Below, piece after piece: positions 43,467-52,251 of a stretch of 62,244 nucleotides of DNA. The stretch's first letter is position 1. Every line of letters begins with the position of its first letter. The DNA is taken from NCBI GenBank assembly GCA_038199755.1, contig JBBPYR010000204.1:1-62244 (forward strand). Reading direction: 5' to 3'. Position numbers and translations under genes: made by a program. Under the pieces are notes generated by a model. It was not told the origin of the DNA, did no database searches, and saw nothing but the letters and a program-made list of their open reading frames with translations. Origin of the DNA: JBBPYR01 sp038199755 (lineage in GTDB: Bacteria; Chloroflexota; Ktedonobacteria; Ktedonobacterales; Ktedonobacteraceae).

Positions 43467-44957
43467 ATGGAAAAAGAGGCACAACTTTGTGAAGAGCAGG
43501 AGGTAACTGAAAGTAAGCGGTTGAACCGACGGCAATTGCTGCGCCTTGTGGGAGGGGGCATTGCAGGCGTAGTCGGTGCGGATATTCTTGCTGCCTGCTG
43601 GGGAGGCTCAACTCCTCCACCGGTTTCAGGGACCGCTCCAACTGCTGCTGCTACCGTGACAGCCACTACGGGAGCAACGCGTTCATTGGCTCCGTACTTT
43701 CTGGGATACAACAACGTCCCTATTAAAAGTCCCGCGTGGACTAACCCTGAGGTGGTGAAGGCTGCGACACAGATCAAACCTGGAACACTGAGATATCCAG
43801 GAGGAACAGTCGCTAACTACTGGGATTGGCAGACTGGTTGGTTTGTCCCGAAATCGCCCTTCTCGAAGTCACAACGGTCTATCTACCGATTGCAGGAACT
43901 TCAGATCGCCGTTCAAGCGACAGGAGCTAAGCCCATTTATGTCCTTAACATGCTCACCTCTGATCTGAACGCCCAACTCGAGATGTTGCATACAGCAAAA
44001 CAAATGGGATTGCCTATAAAGTTTGTAGAATTGGGCAATGAGTTCTATCTTCCCACTCCAGGCGACTACACAACGATGTTTCAGACTGGACGCGACTACG
44101 GCACCATGGCAACGACATGGACGCGCGCTATTCATTCGGCATTTCCAGAGGCAGAAGTTGCTGTTGTCGGAAGTTCACCTGCCCGTAATTCAAGGCAGGC
44201 AAACTGGAACCAAGATATGTTTCAGACATTGCAAGGGGCGGATGCCATTACATTTCACCCTTATGTCCCTTTGAATGATGGTGATGTCACGCCAAATAAC
44301 CCTTCAGCTAGTGCTGCGAAGCTAAGTGATACGGTTTCCACGCGTTGGCAGCAGTTTGAAGGTCTAATCCAAGCTCTTCCTTCTAATATGAATATGAAGG
44401 TTTGGCTCACTGAATACAATCTCAATAATGCGAACGATATCTCTTATACCTGGATTCATGGCCTTTCCGCTGCTCAAATGACACTTACTTTTCTTCAGGA
44501 GCATCTCGTAGAACTCGTCTGCTTCTATGATATGATCGGAGCAAGGGGATTTGAAACTATCTTCTACAACCAGCAAGGAGGAGATACGATACTTAAGCAA
44601 TTTACTCCCACCGCATCAGGATGGACGATGCGCCTGCTCGGTTCTACAATGCAAGGCATGACTTCAGCCGAACCTCTGTCTTTTAGTTCATCAGCTGGCG
44701 GGATCACAGCATCGGCAATTCAAGGCTGGCTTTTCACAGATGGGACACGTCGTCAAGCCTTTATAGTGAACGGCTCTGCTGACAACATGCAATGGGAAGT
44801 CGGCTCGACCTTTCCACAGGGGACACAATTTCAACAATTGTCCGGTGATCCATTCAAAGTGGTGACAGGACCCGAGTCACTCAAAACGAGTAGTGGGACA
44901 CTCAGTAGTAGCATAAACTTGCCCGCTTATTCGGTGACACAGGTGGGTTTGTCATAA
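43467..44957 (+). CDS. Glycoside-hydrolase-like lipoprotein (clan GH-A fold)
   Basis: 496-residue exported protein. A twin-arginine signal (NRRQLLRLVGGG) and lipobox ILAAC at about residue 44 precede a Thr/Ala-rich linker. The body resembles TIM-barrel hydrolases of the GH39/GH79/GH30 type: LRYPGGTVANYWDW, the acid/base candidate Glu192 in VELGNEFY and the nucleophile candidate Glu316 in VWLTEYNLN. A beta-sandwich-like C-terminus follows. It may trim or release the polysaccharide made by this locus, for example a uronidase or arabinofuranosidase; specificity cannot be assigned. ACGGAGA precedes the ATG. Confidence 0.75.
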   Translation: MEKEAQLCEEQEVTESKRLNRRQLLRLVGGGIAGVVGADILAACWGGSTPPPVSGTAPTAAATVTATTGATRSLAPYFLGYNNVPIKSPAWTNPEVVKAATQIKPGTLRYPGGTVANYWDWQTGWFVPKSPFSKSQRSIYRLQELQIAVQATGAKPIYVLNMLTSDLNAQLEMLHTAKQMGLPIKFVELGNEFYLPTPGDYTTMFQTGRDYGTMATTWTRAIHSAFPEAEVAVVGSSPARNSRQANWNQDMFQTLQGADAITFHPYVPLNDGDVTPNNPSASAAKLSDTVSTRWQQFEGLIQALPSNMNMKVWLTEYNLNNANDISYTWIHGLSAAQMTLTFLQEHLVELVCFYDMIGARGFETIFYNQQGGDTILKQFTPTASGWTMRLLGSTMQGMTSAEPLSFSSSAGGITASAIQGWLFTDGTRRQAFIVNGSADNMQWEVGSTFPQGTQFQQLSGDPFKVVTGPESLKTSSGTLSSSINLPAYSVTQVGLS

Positions 44958-45027
44958 TTGACGTATAAATACACCAGGGAAAAAGCAATCCTATTTAAGC
45001 GTTCTCTGTGAGCGAAGGAGAGATACA

Positions 45028-46092
45028 ATGTTGATAGCCAGAGCACCTATGCGAATCAGTTTGGGTGGTGGTGGGACTGATCTCGAAGCCTACTATGCGA
45101 AATATGGCGGATTGGTGGTCAGTACGGCGATCAATAAGTACTTCTATGCAATCATTACAACGGATGAAGCAGCTAATCTTCAAGTCATTTCCGCGGATTA
45201 TCGTTCGTTGTTCCGACACTCACCCTATAAAGATCTGTTTTGGGATGGAGACCTGGCTCTTCCCAAGGCGATTCTCCACGAGTTTGGTATTCGTCGCGGC
45301 ATCAATCTTTTTATTGCTAGTGAAGTCCCGCCAGGGACGGGTTTGGGCTCATCTAGCACCGCTGCTGTGACTATGGTACAAGCACTCTCTACGCTCGTTG
45401 AGCAACCAATGACCAAGCAACAGATTGCCGAAATGGCATCGTATATCGAAATCACTAAAATGAATATGCCCATCGGGAAACAGGATCAGTTCGCGTCTGC
45501 CTTTGGTGGGCTGAACAAAATTACCTTTACCGCCGATGGCGTGACCGTCGAACCTATTAACATAGCACCGGATGTCAGTATGGCTCTTGAGAGGCGTTTA
45601 ATGCTCTTTTTTACGGGGAGCTCTCGTGAATCAACGTCGATACTCAAGCACCAGCGTAAGTCGACGCAGGAGCAGGATAGCCGCGTATTACACGCTCTGC
45701 ACAATATCAAACAGGTTGCGCTCGACGTTCAGGCTTGCCTAGAGCAAGGGAATCTCGATGAGTTCGCAAACCTGTTGCATTACTCTTGGCAGGAAAAACG
45801 CCGCTTAGCTCCTGGCCTCACCACCGATTTTATCGATGACTGCTATACTCTTGCTCTGCAACATGGAGCGAGTGCAGGGAAGATTACAGGAGCTGGCGGT
45901 GGTGGTTTTCTGCTGCTCTACTGCCATGAACCAGCGCAGGAGGCAGTCACGAAAGCCTTAGAAGAGCGCGGTTTGAAGTGCATGAACTTCCGCTTTGACC
46001 AGCAGGGTGCGACGGTGTTACTCAATGTCGCCAGCTTTAATCGACAGTGGGTGAAACCCTATCCCGATACCCAAGCGACAGAAATGCAATAA
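45028..46092 (+). CDS. hddA: D-glycero-D-manno-heptose 7-phosphate kinase (HddA type, GHMP)
   Basis: GHMP-superfamily kinase of 354 residues. MLIARAPMRISLGGGGTDLEAYY is characteristic of HddA and related sugar kinases (Fkp-type). EVPPGTGLGSSSTAAV is the phosphate-binding loop and KITGAGGGGFLLLYC the third GHMP motif. It phosphorylates the anomeric position of heptose-7-phosphate, the step between GmhA and GmhB. AAGGAGAG supports the ATG. It follows the glycoside-hydrolase-like gene by 70 bases. The nucleotidyltransferase completing GDP-heptose synthesis (HddC) was not found in the window. Confidence 0.85.
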   Translation: MLIARAPMRISLGGGGTDLEAYYAKYGGLVVSTAINKYFYAIITTDEAANLQVISADYRSLFRHSPYKDLFWDGDLALPKAILHEFGIRRGINLFIASEVPPGTGLGSSSTAAVTMVQALSTLVEQPMTKQQIAEMASYIEITKMNMPIGKQDQFASAFGGLNKITFTADGVTVEPINIAPDVSMALERRLMLFFTGSSRESTSILKHQRKSTQEQDSRVLHALHNIKQVALDVQACLEQGNLDEFANLLHYSWQEKRRLAPGLTTDFIDDCYTLALQHGASAGKITGAGGGGFLLLYCHEPAQEAVTKALEERGLKCMNFRFDQQGATVLLNVASFNRQWVKPYPDTQATEMQ

Positions 46093-46734
46093 TCACACTT
46101 GTGAAGCATGAAATTGCTGAGTTTAACTAGGTTGGGCACAGCCTGCGAACTATCAAGCGAGCCAGAGCAAAGCAAAGCAATGCACATCATAACTTCACTG
46201 CTACCTGATATGTCTTGTAACGAGCAGCATTGTTCCTTATTTTTTGACCTATATGAACTGCACGTACTTCGTCAGTATGGCTTTTGAAGTAGTGATTAAG
46301 GAATTAAATAGCACGATCAGGTGAGGAGGAATTCTTGTCAAGCCGCTCCTCAAGCTCATTTATTGGCATTGCTATTCCTCATCTGGCTTCTCAAGACTTT
46401 TTACACAGGCTCTTACACATCGCGTTCATGTAGGGATTCATGATGAGTAATCTTAACGCTCGATACATTGATATATTTAAATATCTTAACCTATCCAACG
46501 AAACATAACCCTATCATAACCACATAACAACCAATCTACTATTCTTTCTGTCCTATATCGCTTGTATAATTGCCAATAACCCGTGAACAATTTAACAAGA
46601 TACTAGCGGTATTGAACTATTCCTTTTGGATATATTTCAAAGAATAATTTGGCAAGCATAGGTGCCTCAAAAGAAAAACCTTTCGGCAACTTTGAAATAG
46701 ACGTCCAGAATATTTGCAGAATAAGGAGCACAAG
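46093..46734. other. AT-rich gap of about 640 bases
   Basis: Between the heptose kinase and phosphatase-family genes. The right half is AT-rich with many TATA-like words and could hold promoters for the gene at 46735; no convincing -35/-10 pair stands out. The only coding signal is the short ORF at 46335-46433. No stable terminator, tRNA or transposase remnant was recognised. Confidence 0.45.
46335..46433 (+). pseudogene. Possible truncated glycosyltransferase start
   Basis: A 32-codon ORF beginning TTG with a very strong GAGGAGG at five to six bases. The peptide includes FIGIAIPHLASQDFLHRLL, which looks like the N-terminal strand and helix of a GT2-type glycosyltransferase (VSIIIPxxN... pattern), and then stops at TAG. 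Either a remnant of a lost gene or a small leader peptide; the strong ribosome site makes it worth recording. Confidence 0.35.
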
Positions 46735-48138
46735 ATGAGTGTACAAAAGAAAGTGCTGGTGATCGGACTCGACTGCGCGCCACCCGAACTGGTCTTTGAG
46801 CAATGGCGCGAGGAACTCCCTAACTTCCAACGAGTGATGGAGCAGGGACTCTGGGGCAAACTCGAAAGCTGTATCCCAGCTATCACTGTGCCCGCTTGGA
46901 GTTCCATGATGTCCAGTAAAGATCCCGGCACCTTAGGCTTTTATGGCTTTCGTAACCGCGCGGATCATTCTTATAATAAGCAAACTCTGGCCAACTCTCT
47001 CTCTGTCAAAACTGACCGGGTCTGGGACATCCTCTCACGTGCTGGCAAAAAAGTAATCACCATCGGAGTTCCCCAAACCTACCCGCCTAAGCCCGTTAAC
47101 GGCATCCAAGTAGGTTGTTTCCTCTCTCCTTCTACCACCAATCCCGAGCGGCCCTATACCTATCCGGCCTCGGCGATGAGTGAGATTGCTGAGACGGTGG
47201 GCGAGTATCTGGTCGATGTGCCCAATTTCCGCACCGAGGATAAAGATTACTTGTTGCGTCAAATCTATACTATGACTGAGAAACGCTTCAAGCTCGTCAA
47301 GAAGTGGCTCGTGGAGAAGGAATGGGATTTCTTCATGTTCGTGGAGATGGGCACCGACCGCATCCATCATGGTATGTGGAAGTATCATGATCCCAACCAT
47401 CACAAGTATGTCGTTCATCCCACCTACAACCAGAGCATCCATGACTACTATCGTTATCTCGATGGTCAGATTGGCCAAATCCTTGATCTCATCGATTTAG
47501 AGCAGACCACCGTCTTCATTGTCTCCGATCATGGTGCCAAGAAGATGGATGGCGGGCTCTGTGTCAATGAGTGGCTCATCCAAGAGGGTTATCTCACTCT
47601 CAAGCGGCGACCGACAACGCTCACTGCTATCGATCGCTGTGAGATTGATTGGAGCCGTACGCGCGTCTGGGGTGATGGCGGTTACTATGCACGCATCTTC
47701 CTCAATGTGCAGGGGCGCGAGCCCGAAGGTACCATCCCCCCCGAGGAAGTGGTAGCCCTCAAGACCGAGCTCAGTGCCAAATTGGAGGCACTGGTTGATC
47801 CCAGTGGTCTGCCAATGGGTACGCGTGTCTTCCAGCCAGAGGAGATTTACCAGCACTGTCACGGGGTAGCACCCGACTTGCTAGTCTACTTTGGTGATCT
47901 CTTCTGGCGCTCGGTGGGCACCATTGGGCATGAGTCGATCTATACCTTTGACAATGATACTGGTCCTGATGACTGCAACCATGCCCAGTTCGGCATTGTG
48001 ATCAAGCATGATCCCACCAGCCCCCAAGGACGGGGCGGGCAGGAACTGGAAGGACTTCAGCTCATGGATATGGCTCCGACCATTTTGCAGCAATTCGGCC
48101 TTCCTGTTCCTGCTGACATGCAGGGCAGTGCTTTTTAA
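46735..48138 (+). CDS. Alkaline-phosphatase-superfamily hydrolase/transferase
   Basis: 467-residue relative of type I phosphodiesterases. Asp13 in VIGLDCAPPE, nucleophile Thr51 in AITVPAWSSM, EMGTDRIHHGMWK and IVSDHGAKKM give the metal site; a C-terminal GPDDCNHAQFGIVI supplies the last His. It is soluble without signal peptide. It heads a three-gene plus-strand group with cysC and sat, so a role in sulfate or phosphate ester chemistry linked to PAPS is worth considering, but none is proven. AAGGAG six bases before the ATG at 46735 fixes the start. Confidence 0.85.
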   Translation: MSVQKKVLVIGLDCAPPELVFEQWREELPNFQRVMEQGLWGKLESCIPAITVPAWSSMMSSKDPGTLGFYGFRNRADHSYNKQTLANSLSVKTDRVWDILSRAGKKVITIGVPQTYPPKPVNGIQVGCFLSPSTTNPERPYTYPASAMSEIAETVGEYLVDVPNFRTEDKDYLLRQIYTMTEKRFKLVKKWLVEKEWDFFMFVEMGTDRIHHGMWKYHDPNHHKYVVHPTYNQSIHDYYRYLDGQIGQILDLIDLEQTTVFIVSDHGAKKMDGGLCVNEWLIQEGYLTLKRRPTTLTAIDRCEIDWSRTRVWGDGGYYARIFLNVQGREPEGTIPPEEVVALKTELSAKLEALVDPSGLPMGTRVFQPEEIYQHCHGVAPDLLVYFGDLFWRSVGTIGHESIYTFDNDTGPDDCNHAQFGIVIKHDPTSPQGRGGQELEGLQLMDMAPTILQQFGLPVPADMQGSAF

Positions 48139-48217
48139 GCCCGGGCATCGCTTGTCGATGCCCCAAGTTTGAACACGTCGGGCACAGACTGCTGTGCCGT
48201 TATGAGGATGAGGAAGC

Positions 48218-48829
48218 ATGACAAACACTGGCTTTACACTCTGGTTTACTGGCTTATCAGGAGCGGGCAAGAGTACGCTGGCTCAAGCATTGGAAGAGCG
48301 GTTGCTGGCCCGAGGACGGCTTGTAGAGATACTAGATGGGGATGTGGTACGCACCCATTTGAGTAAGGGTCTCGGCTTTAGTCGCGAGGACCGCGATACC
48401 AATATCAAGCGCATTGCCTTTGTCTGTGGGCTACTGACCCGCCATGGCGCGGCCTGCATTTCGGCGGCGATCTCCCCCTACAGTAACACGCGGGCTTGGG
48501 CACGCGCCGAAATTGGCAACTTTGTGGAGGTGTATGTCAAGTGTCCCATCGAAGTTTGCCGTCAGCGCGATGTCAAGGGACTCTACAAGCTGGCTGATGA
48601 GGGCAAGCTAAAGAACTTTACGGGCATCGATGATCCCTATGAAGCACCTGAGCAACCCGAATTGGTGGTAGAGACGGATCAGGAGACGGTTGAGCAGAGT
48701 GTAGCGCGCATTCTGGCTAAGCTAGAGGAACTGAGCTACCTTGAGCCGGAAGCGGTACCTAGTGAGGAAGCGCACGCGGGGACCCAGCGAGAGGCAGTAT
48801 TGGGATACGTTAGAAAGGAAAGAGAATGA
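48218..48829 (+). CDS. cysC: Adenylylsulfate kinase
   Basis: Phosphorylates adenosine 5'-phosphosulfate (APS) to PAPS, the universal sulfate donor. The 203-residue protein has the P-loop GLSGAGKSTLAQAL, DGDVVRTHLSKGLGFSREDRDTNI and AAISPYSNTRAWAR typical of APS kinases, plus VKCPIEVCRQRDVKGLYKLADEGKLKNFTGIDDPYE. GAGGAAG precedes the ATG. Its last codons overlap the start of sat (ATGA), so the two are coupled. No PAPS reductase follows, which favours sulfation over assimilation. Confidence 0.95.
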   Translation: MTNTGFTLWFTGLSGAGKSTLAQALEERLLARGRLVEILDGDVVRTHLSKGLGFSREDRDTNIKRIAFVCGLLTRHGAACISAAISPYSNTRAWARAEIGNFVEVYVKCPIEVCRQRDVKGLYKLADEGKLKNFTGIDDPYEAPEQPELVVETDQETVEQSVARILAKLEELSYLEPEAVPSEEAHAGTQREAVLGYVRKERE

Positions 48830-49992
48830 CTGATGCGATAATGGTGCCTCATGGCGGAATGCTCGTGATCAATCAGGCCGAAGAGGCCGAAGAGGCCGAA
48901 CTGCGAGATCAAGCGAGGAGTTTCCCTCAGCTGGTGGTGGGGGCACGCACCCGGGCCGACCTGGAAATGCTAGCGGTTGGGGCCTATAGTCCGTTGAACG
49001 GCTTCATGCACCAGGCCGACTACCTGAGGGTGGTCAAAGAAATGCACCTGAGCAGCGGCCTGCCCTGGTCAATCCCCATCACGTTGGCGACTTCCAGCGA
49101 GCAGGCGGCGACGTTGAAGCTTGGCTCCAACTTGGCACTGGTCGATGAGCAGGGAACCGTACAAGCGGTGATGCGGCTGGAGGAGCGCTACGGCTATGAC
49201 AAAGCGCAGGAGGCGCGGCAAGTCTATCGCACTACCGAGCAGGCCCATCCCGGGGTCAAGGCACTGTATGAGCAGGGCGAAGTGCTGCTGGCGGGTCCAG
49301 TGCGGGTACTGGCCTTGCCGTCGCAGACCTTTGCCCAGTACCGTCTGACACCCACACAGTCGCGCCAGATGTTTGCCCAACGTGGCTGGAAGCGAGTGGT
49401 GGGCTTTCAGACGCGCAATCCGGTGCATCGTGCCCACGAGTACATCCAGAAGTGTGCGATGGAGACAGTAGATGGGCTGTTCCTGCATCCCTTAGTGGGG
49501 GAAACCAAGGGTGATGATATCCCGGCGGCGGTGCGCATGCGCTGCTATGAGGTGTTATTGGAGCAGTATTATCCAGCTCAACGGGTGCTCCTGGGGGTGC
49601 TACCGGCGGCAATGCGCTATGCGGGGCCGAGGGAAGCGATCTTCCATGCGCTCTTGCGCAAGAACTATGGCTGCACGCATTTTATTGTGGGCCGTGATCA
49701 TGCCGGGGTGGGCAACTACTATGGCAGCTATGATGCCCAGCACATCTTTGCCGAGTTTGAGGCCGACAGTTTGGGGATAACGCCGATGTTCTTCGATCAT
49801 ACCTTCTTTTGTCGGATATGTGACGCGATGGCATCCTCCAAGACCTGTCCGCACGATTCTGAGCAGCATGTGACCTTGAGTGGTACCAAAGTGCGGCAGA
49901 TGCTGCAAGCTGGCGAGATCCCCCCACGCGAGTTTTCCCGTCCGGAGGTCGCAAGGGTGCTCATCGAGGCCATGCGTCACCCTGTGGAATGA
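48826..49992 (+). CDS. sat: Sulfate adenylyltransferase (ATP sulfurylase)
   Basis: Makes APS from ATP and sulfate; 388 residues, the usual length for the monofunctional Sat/MET3-like type. The nucleotide motif GFQTRNPVHRAHEYI (QxRNP and HxxH), GRDHAGVGNYYG and SGTKVRQML are intact. Near the N-terminus a 9-base unit (GAGGCCGAA) is repeated about three times (48880s), encoding EEAEEAE, a slippage-prone repeat. With cysC it forms a complete sulfate-activation pair inside a polysaccharide locus. A GC-rich imperfect stem near 50060-50097 may mark the end of the transcript. Confidence 0.95.
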   Translation: MTDAIMVPHGGMLVINQAEEAEEAELRDQARSFPQLVVGARTRADLEMLAVGAYSPLNGFMHQADYLRVVKEMHLSSGLPWSIPITLATSSEQAATLKLGSNLALVDEQGTVQAVMRLEERYGYDKAQEARQVYRTTEQAHPGVKALYEQGEVLLAGPVRVLALPSQTFAQYRLTPTQSRQMFAQRGWKRVVGFQTRNPVHRAHEYIQKCAMETVDGLFLHPLVGETKGDDIPAAVRMRCYEVLLEQYYPAQRVLLGVLPAAMRYAGPREAIFHALLRKNYGCTHFIVGRDHAGVGNYYGSYDAQHIFAEFEADSLGITPMFFDHTFFCRICDAMASSKTCPHDSEQHVTLSGTKVRQMLQAGEIPPREFSRPEVARVLIEAMRHPVE

Positions 49993-50168
49993 GAAGAGAA
50001 GCGGTGACTTCAAGGTCGTCTTCTGGTTCTCCATGACTTAGCCCTACTTTGTTAGTTATGGGAGGGGGGGTTCGAAAGGGCGTGCAGCCCTCCTGCCCAG
50101 ATTTGAGGGCGTCTCCTCTCGCTGCCGAAAGCAATGAACGAAGGAGTGCTACAGTCTAAAGGATTGTA

Positions 50169-50912
50169 TTGAAAGAGAGTTCGCTCGTGAAACAGAAAAT
50201 TACACTTATATCGGAGAATGTAAATATAGAAGAAGGACTAGTATCCTACTCCCTGGAAGGTCTTGCTTCTGGCATGACAGGAGCAGGCACTGGCATTGGG
50301 TATGAACCTTCGCAGTTCTACTTTATTTTCAAACGTTCAGTCGATATTGTTCTCGCTCTCTTTGGTTTAATCATACTCATGCCTATTTTTCTGATTATCG
50401 CCATGTGTATCAAGCTCGAAGATGGGGGCGACGTTCTTCATTTCAGAGAAATCATTGGCCAGCATGGAAGACGTTTTTACGCGCTCAAGTTTCGAAGCAT
50501 GATCATTAATGCCGATACCTATCTCAGTCAACATCCTGAATTGCAGCGAGAATATCAGAAAAATATGAAGCTTCGGCATGACCCACGTATCACTCGTGTA
50601 GGTAAAATTCTTCGTCGAGTGAGCCTGGATGAGTTCCCCCAATTGTTTAATGTGCTGATAGGGCAAATGTCACTGGTGGGCCCTCGCATCATTCATCCTA
50701 GTGAATTAACACGGTATGAAGGGTTTGCGCACAAGTTGCTCTCTGTTAAACCCGGTATCACAGGTCAATGGCAAATTAGTGGACGGCAGCATGTCTCCTA
50801 CGAGGAACGCATTCTGCTTGATATGAACTACATTGATACTCGTTCATCTATCAGTGATCTTCTTATCTTGATGAAGACCCTAAAGGTATTGGTAGTACAT
50901 ACGGGAATCTGA
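50169..50912 (+). CDS. Short polyprenyl-phosphate sugar-1-phosphate transferase
   Basis: Monotopic priming glycosyltransferase (bacterial sugar transferase family) of 247 residues with one hydrophobic segment (SVDIVLALFGLIILMPIFLIIAMCIKLEDGG). The catalytic core is FYALKFRSMI, RRVSLDEFPQLFNVLIGQMSLVGPR and KPGITGQWQISGRQ. It transfers a sugar phosphate to undecaprenyl phosphate to begin the second polysaccharide. TTG at 50169 (AAAGGA upstream) or GTG at 50187 could start it. It lacks the N-terminal membrane block of the enzyme at 7.9 kb. Confidence 0.93.
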   Translation: MKESSLVKQKITLISENVNIEEGLVSYSLEGLASGMTGAGTGIGYEPSQFYFIFKRSVDIVLALFGLIILMPIFLIIAMCIKLEDGGDVLHFREIIGQHGRRFYALKFRSMIINADTYLSQHPELQREYQKNMKLRHDPRITRVGKILRRVSLDEFPQLFNVLIGQMSLVGPRIIHPSELTRYEGFAHKLLSVKPGITGQWQISGRQHVSYEERILLDMNYIDTRSSISDLLILMKTLKVLVVHTGI

Positions 50913-51140
50913 CTTTGAACAATGTAAATGCCCAGAAATTAATTCTGAAATGGCTTCCTGAGTGGCTTGAGAAGTCATTATAGAGGGCTCGCACTATACA
51001 AACTGTTCAATTCGCTTGAGCGAAGGCTCATTCCAGCATTTCCACTGATGAGTTAGAAATATGCCAACTTTGAATGTGCATTGACGGGGTAGCCCGAACT
51101 ACCTTCGCTTTAAATACCCTGAGGGAGAAAGGTATTAACT

Positions 51141-51764
51141 TTGGATGCGATAACTAGTTATGTTAATGAGGTGAATCAGATGCTGCAAGCGACCTCGCAG
51201 TCGCAAGTGCAGCAGGTATTATGCCTACTAGAACGGGCATACCAGACACAAAATCGGCTCTTTATTATGGGCAATGGGGGCAGCGCAGCTACTGCTTCCC
51301 ATTTTGCGTTGGATCTGGCAAAAAATACGATCACCGAGGGGGCCCCACGTCTGAAGGCAATTTCATTAACTGACCATGTCCCCCTCATTACTGCCTGGAG
51401 CAACGATACCGCTTACGAGCATGTCTTCGCAGAACAATTGGCAAATATGATTGAACCAGGTGATGTGGTCATTGGCATTAGTGCGAGTGGAAATTCACTG
51501 AATGTGATCAATGCTCTCAAGCTGGCGAAGCGAGTAGGTGCTAAGACAATTGGCTTGCTAGGTGCTAAGGGGGGCAAAATGAAAGATATCGTCGATGCCT
51601 ATGTGCTGGCTCCTGGCCAAAATATTGAACAAGAAGAAGATGCACATTTGATACTTGCTCATATCATTACGCGCCATATGCGTCAAGTCGTACAATTATC
51701 TGCACAGGCCGAGTCTGACGAGGTAGCTTTCCGTTTCAAGACGTTGCAGGTTGGGGTTTCTTAA
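51141..51764 (+). CDS. gmhA: Phosphoheptose isomerase (SIS domain)
   Basis: Sedoheptulose-7-phosphate isomerase of 207 residues, first step of heptose activation. The SIS fold shows IMGNGGSAATASHFALDL, VVIGISASGNSLNVINAL and EDAHLILAHIITRHM, the zinc/active-site helix typical of GmhA. Produces D-glycero-D-manno-heptose 7-phosphate used by the HddA-type kinase at 45 kb. TTG start with GAGAAAGG eight bases upstream. It is followed by an IS5-type transposase remnant. Confidence 0.9.
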   Translation: MDAITSYVNEVNQMLQATSQSQVQQVLCLLERAYQTQNRLFIMGNGGSAATASHFALDLAKNTITEGAPRLKAISLTDHVPLITAWSNDTAYEHVFAEQLANMIEPGDVVIGISASGNSLNVINALKLAKRVGAKTIGLLGAKGGKMKDIVDAYVLAPGQNIEQEEDAHLILAHIITRHMRQVVQLSAQAESDEVAFRFKTLQVGVS

Positions 51765-51899
51765 TACCACTCATTCGTAGAACTGGTGGCTGTTACCAAG
51801 CTGTTGTGTATTCTCTGAAGCGCATTTTTCAGCATACCAGTAACACCTCAATTTGGACTAAATCTCAAGATGAGTACAGGCCCGTTCATGGCAATCAAG

Positions 51900-52251
51900 A
51901 GTGATGAGAAGGTCGTCCTCGAACCACTTCCCGCGATGCCAAGAGGACGACTATTGTGGCAAGGTTCAATGCCATTTTAAATACGGGCCGGACGGGGGAG
52001 CAGTGGTGAGCTCAGCCACATAAGTTTCCGCCTTGGTCAACGGTGTGGAACTGCTTGCCCATTTGTAGAACACGGGGATTATGGAAGCGTATGCGAATGG
52101 TTGCGTCCGCGCACAAGGGAGCAAGCCGACTCAGTGCGCGGCGATCATCGACAGTCCAATCGGTAAAAACAACGCAAAAAGGAGAAGTTCGTGGCTACGA
52201 CGAAGGGAAAAGCCAAAGATGGCATCAAGTTCTATTGACAACCTTTGGGTG
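51900..52251 (+). pseudogene. IS5-family transposase remnant, multiply frameshifted
   Basis: Pieces of an IS5-family transposase can be read in order on the plus strand. SDEKVVLEPLPAMPRGR (near 51901) is the N-terminal motif. RFNAILNTGRTGEQW, a stop, then AQPHKFPPWSTVWNC and RGLWKRMRMV (to about 52110) follow. Next come AAIIDSPIG and, one frame over, QSVKTTQKGEVRGYDEGK, with WHQVLLTTFGW at the end. Expected motifs (LNAILYxLRTGCQW, FPPWSTVY, SQSVKTT, GYDxGK) match clearly. The rest of the DDE domain is missing. It runs into the 3' end of the convergent GT4 gene. Confidence 0.82.
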
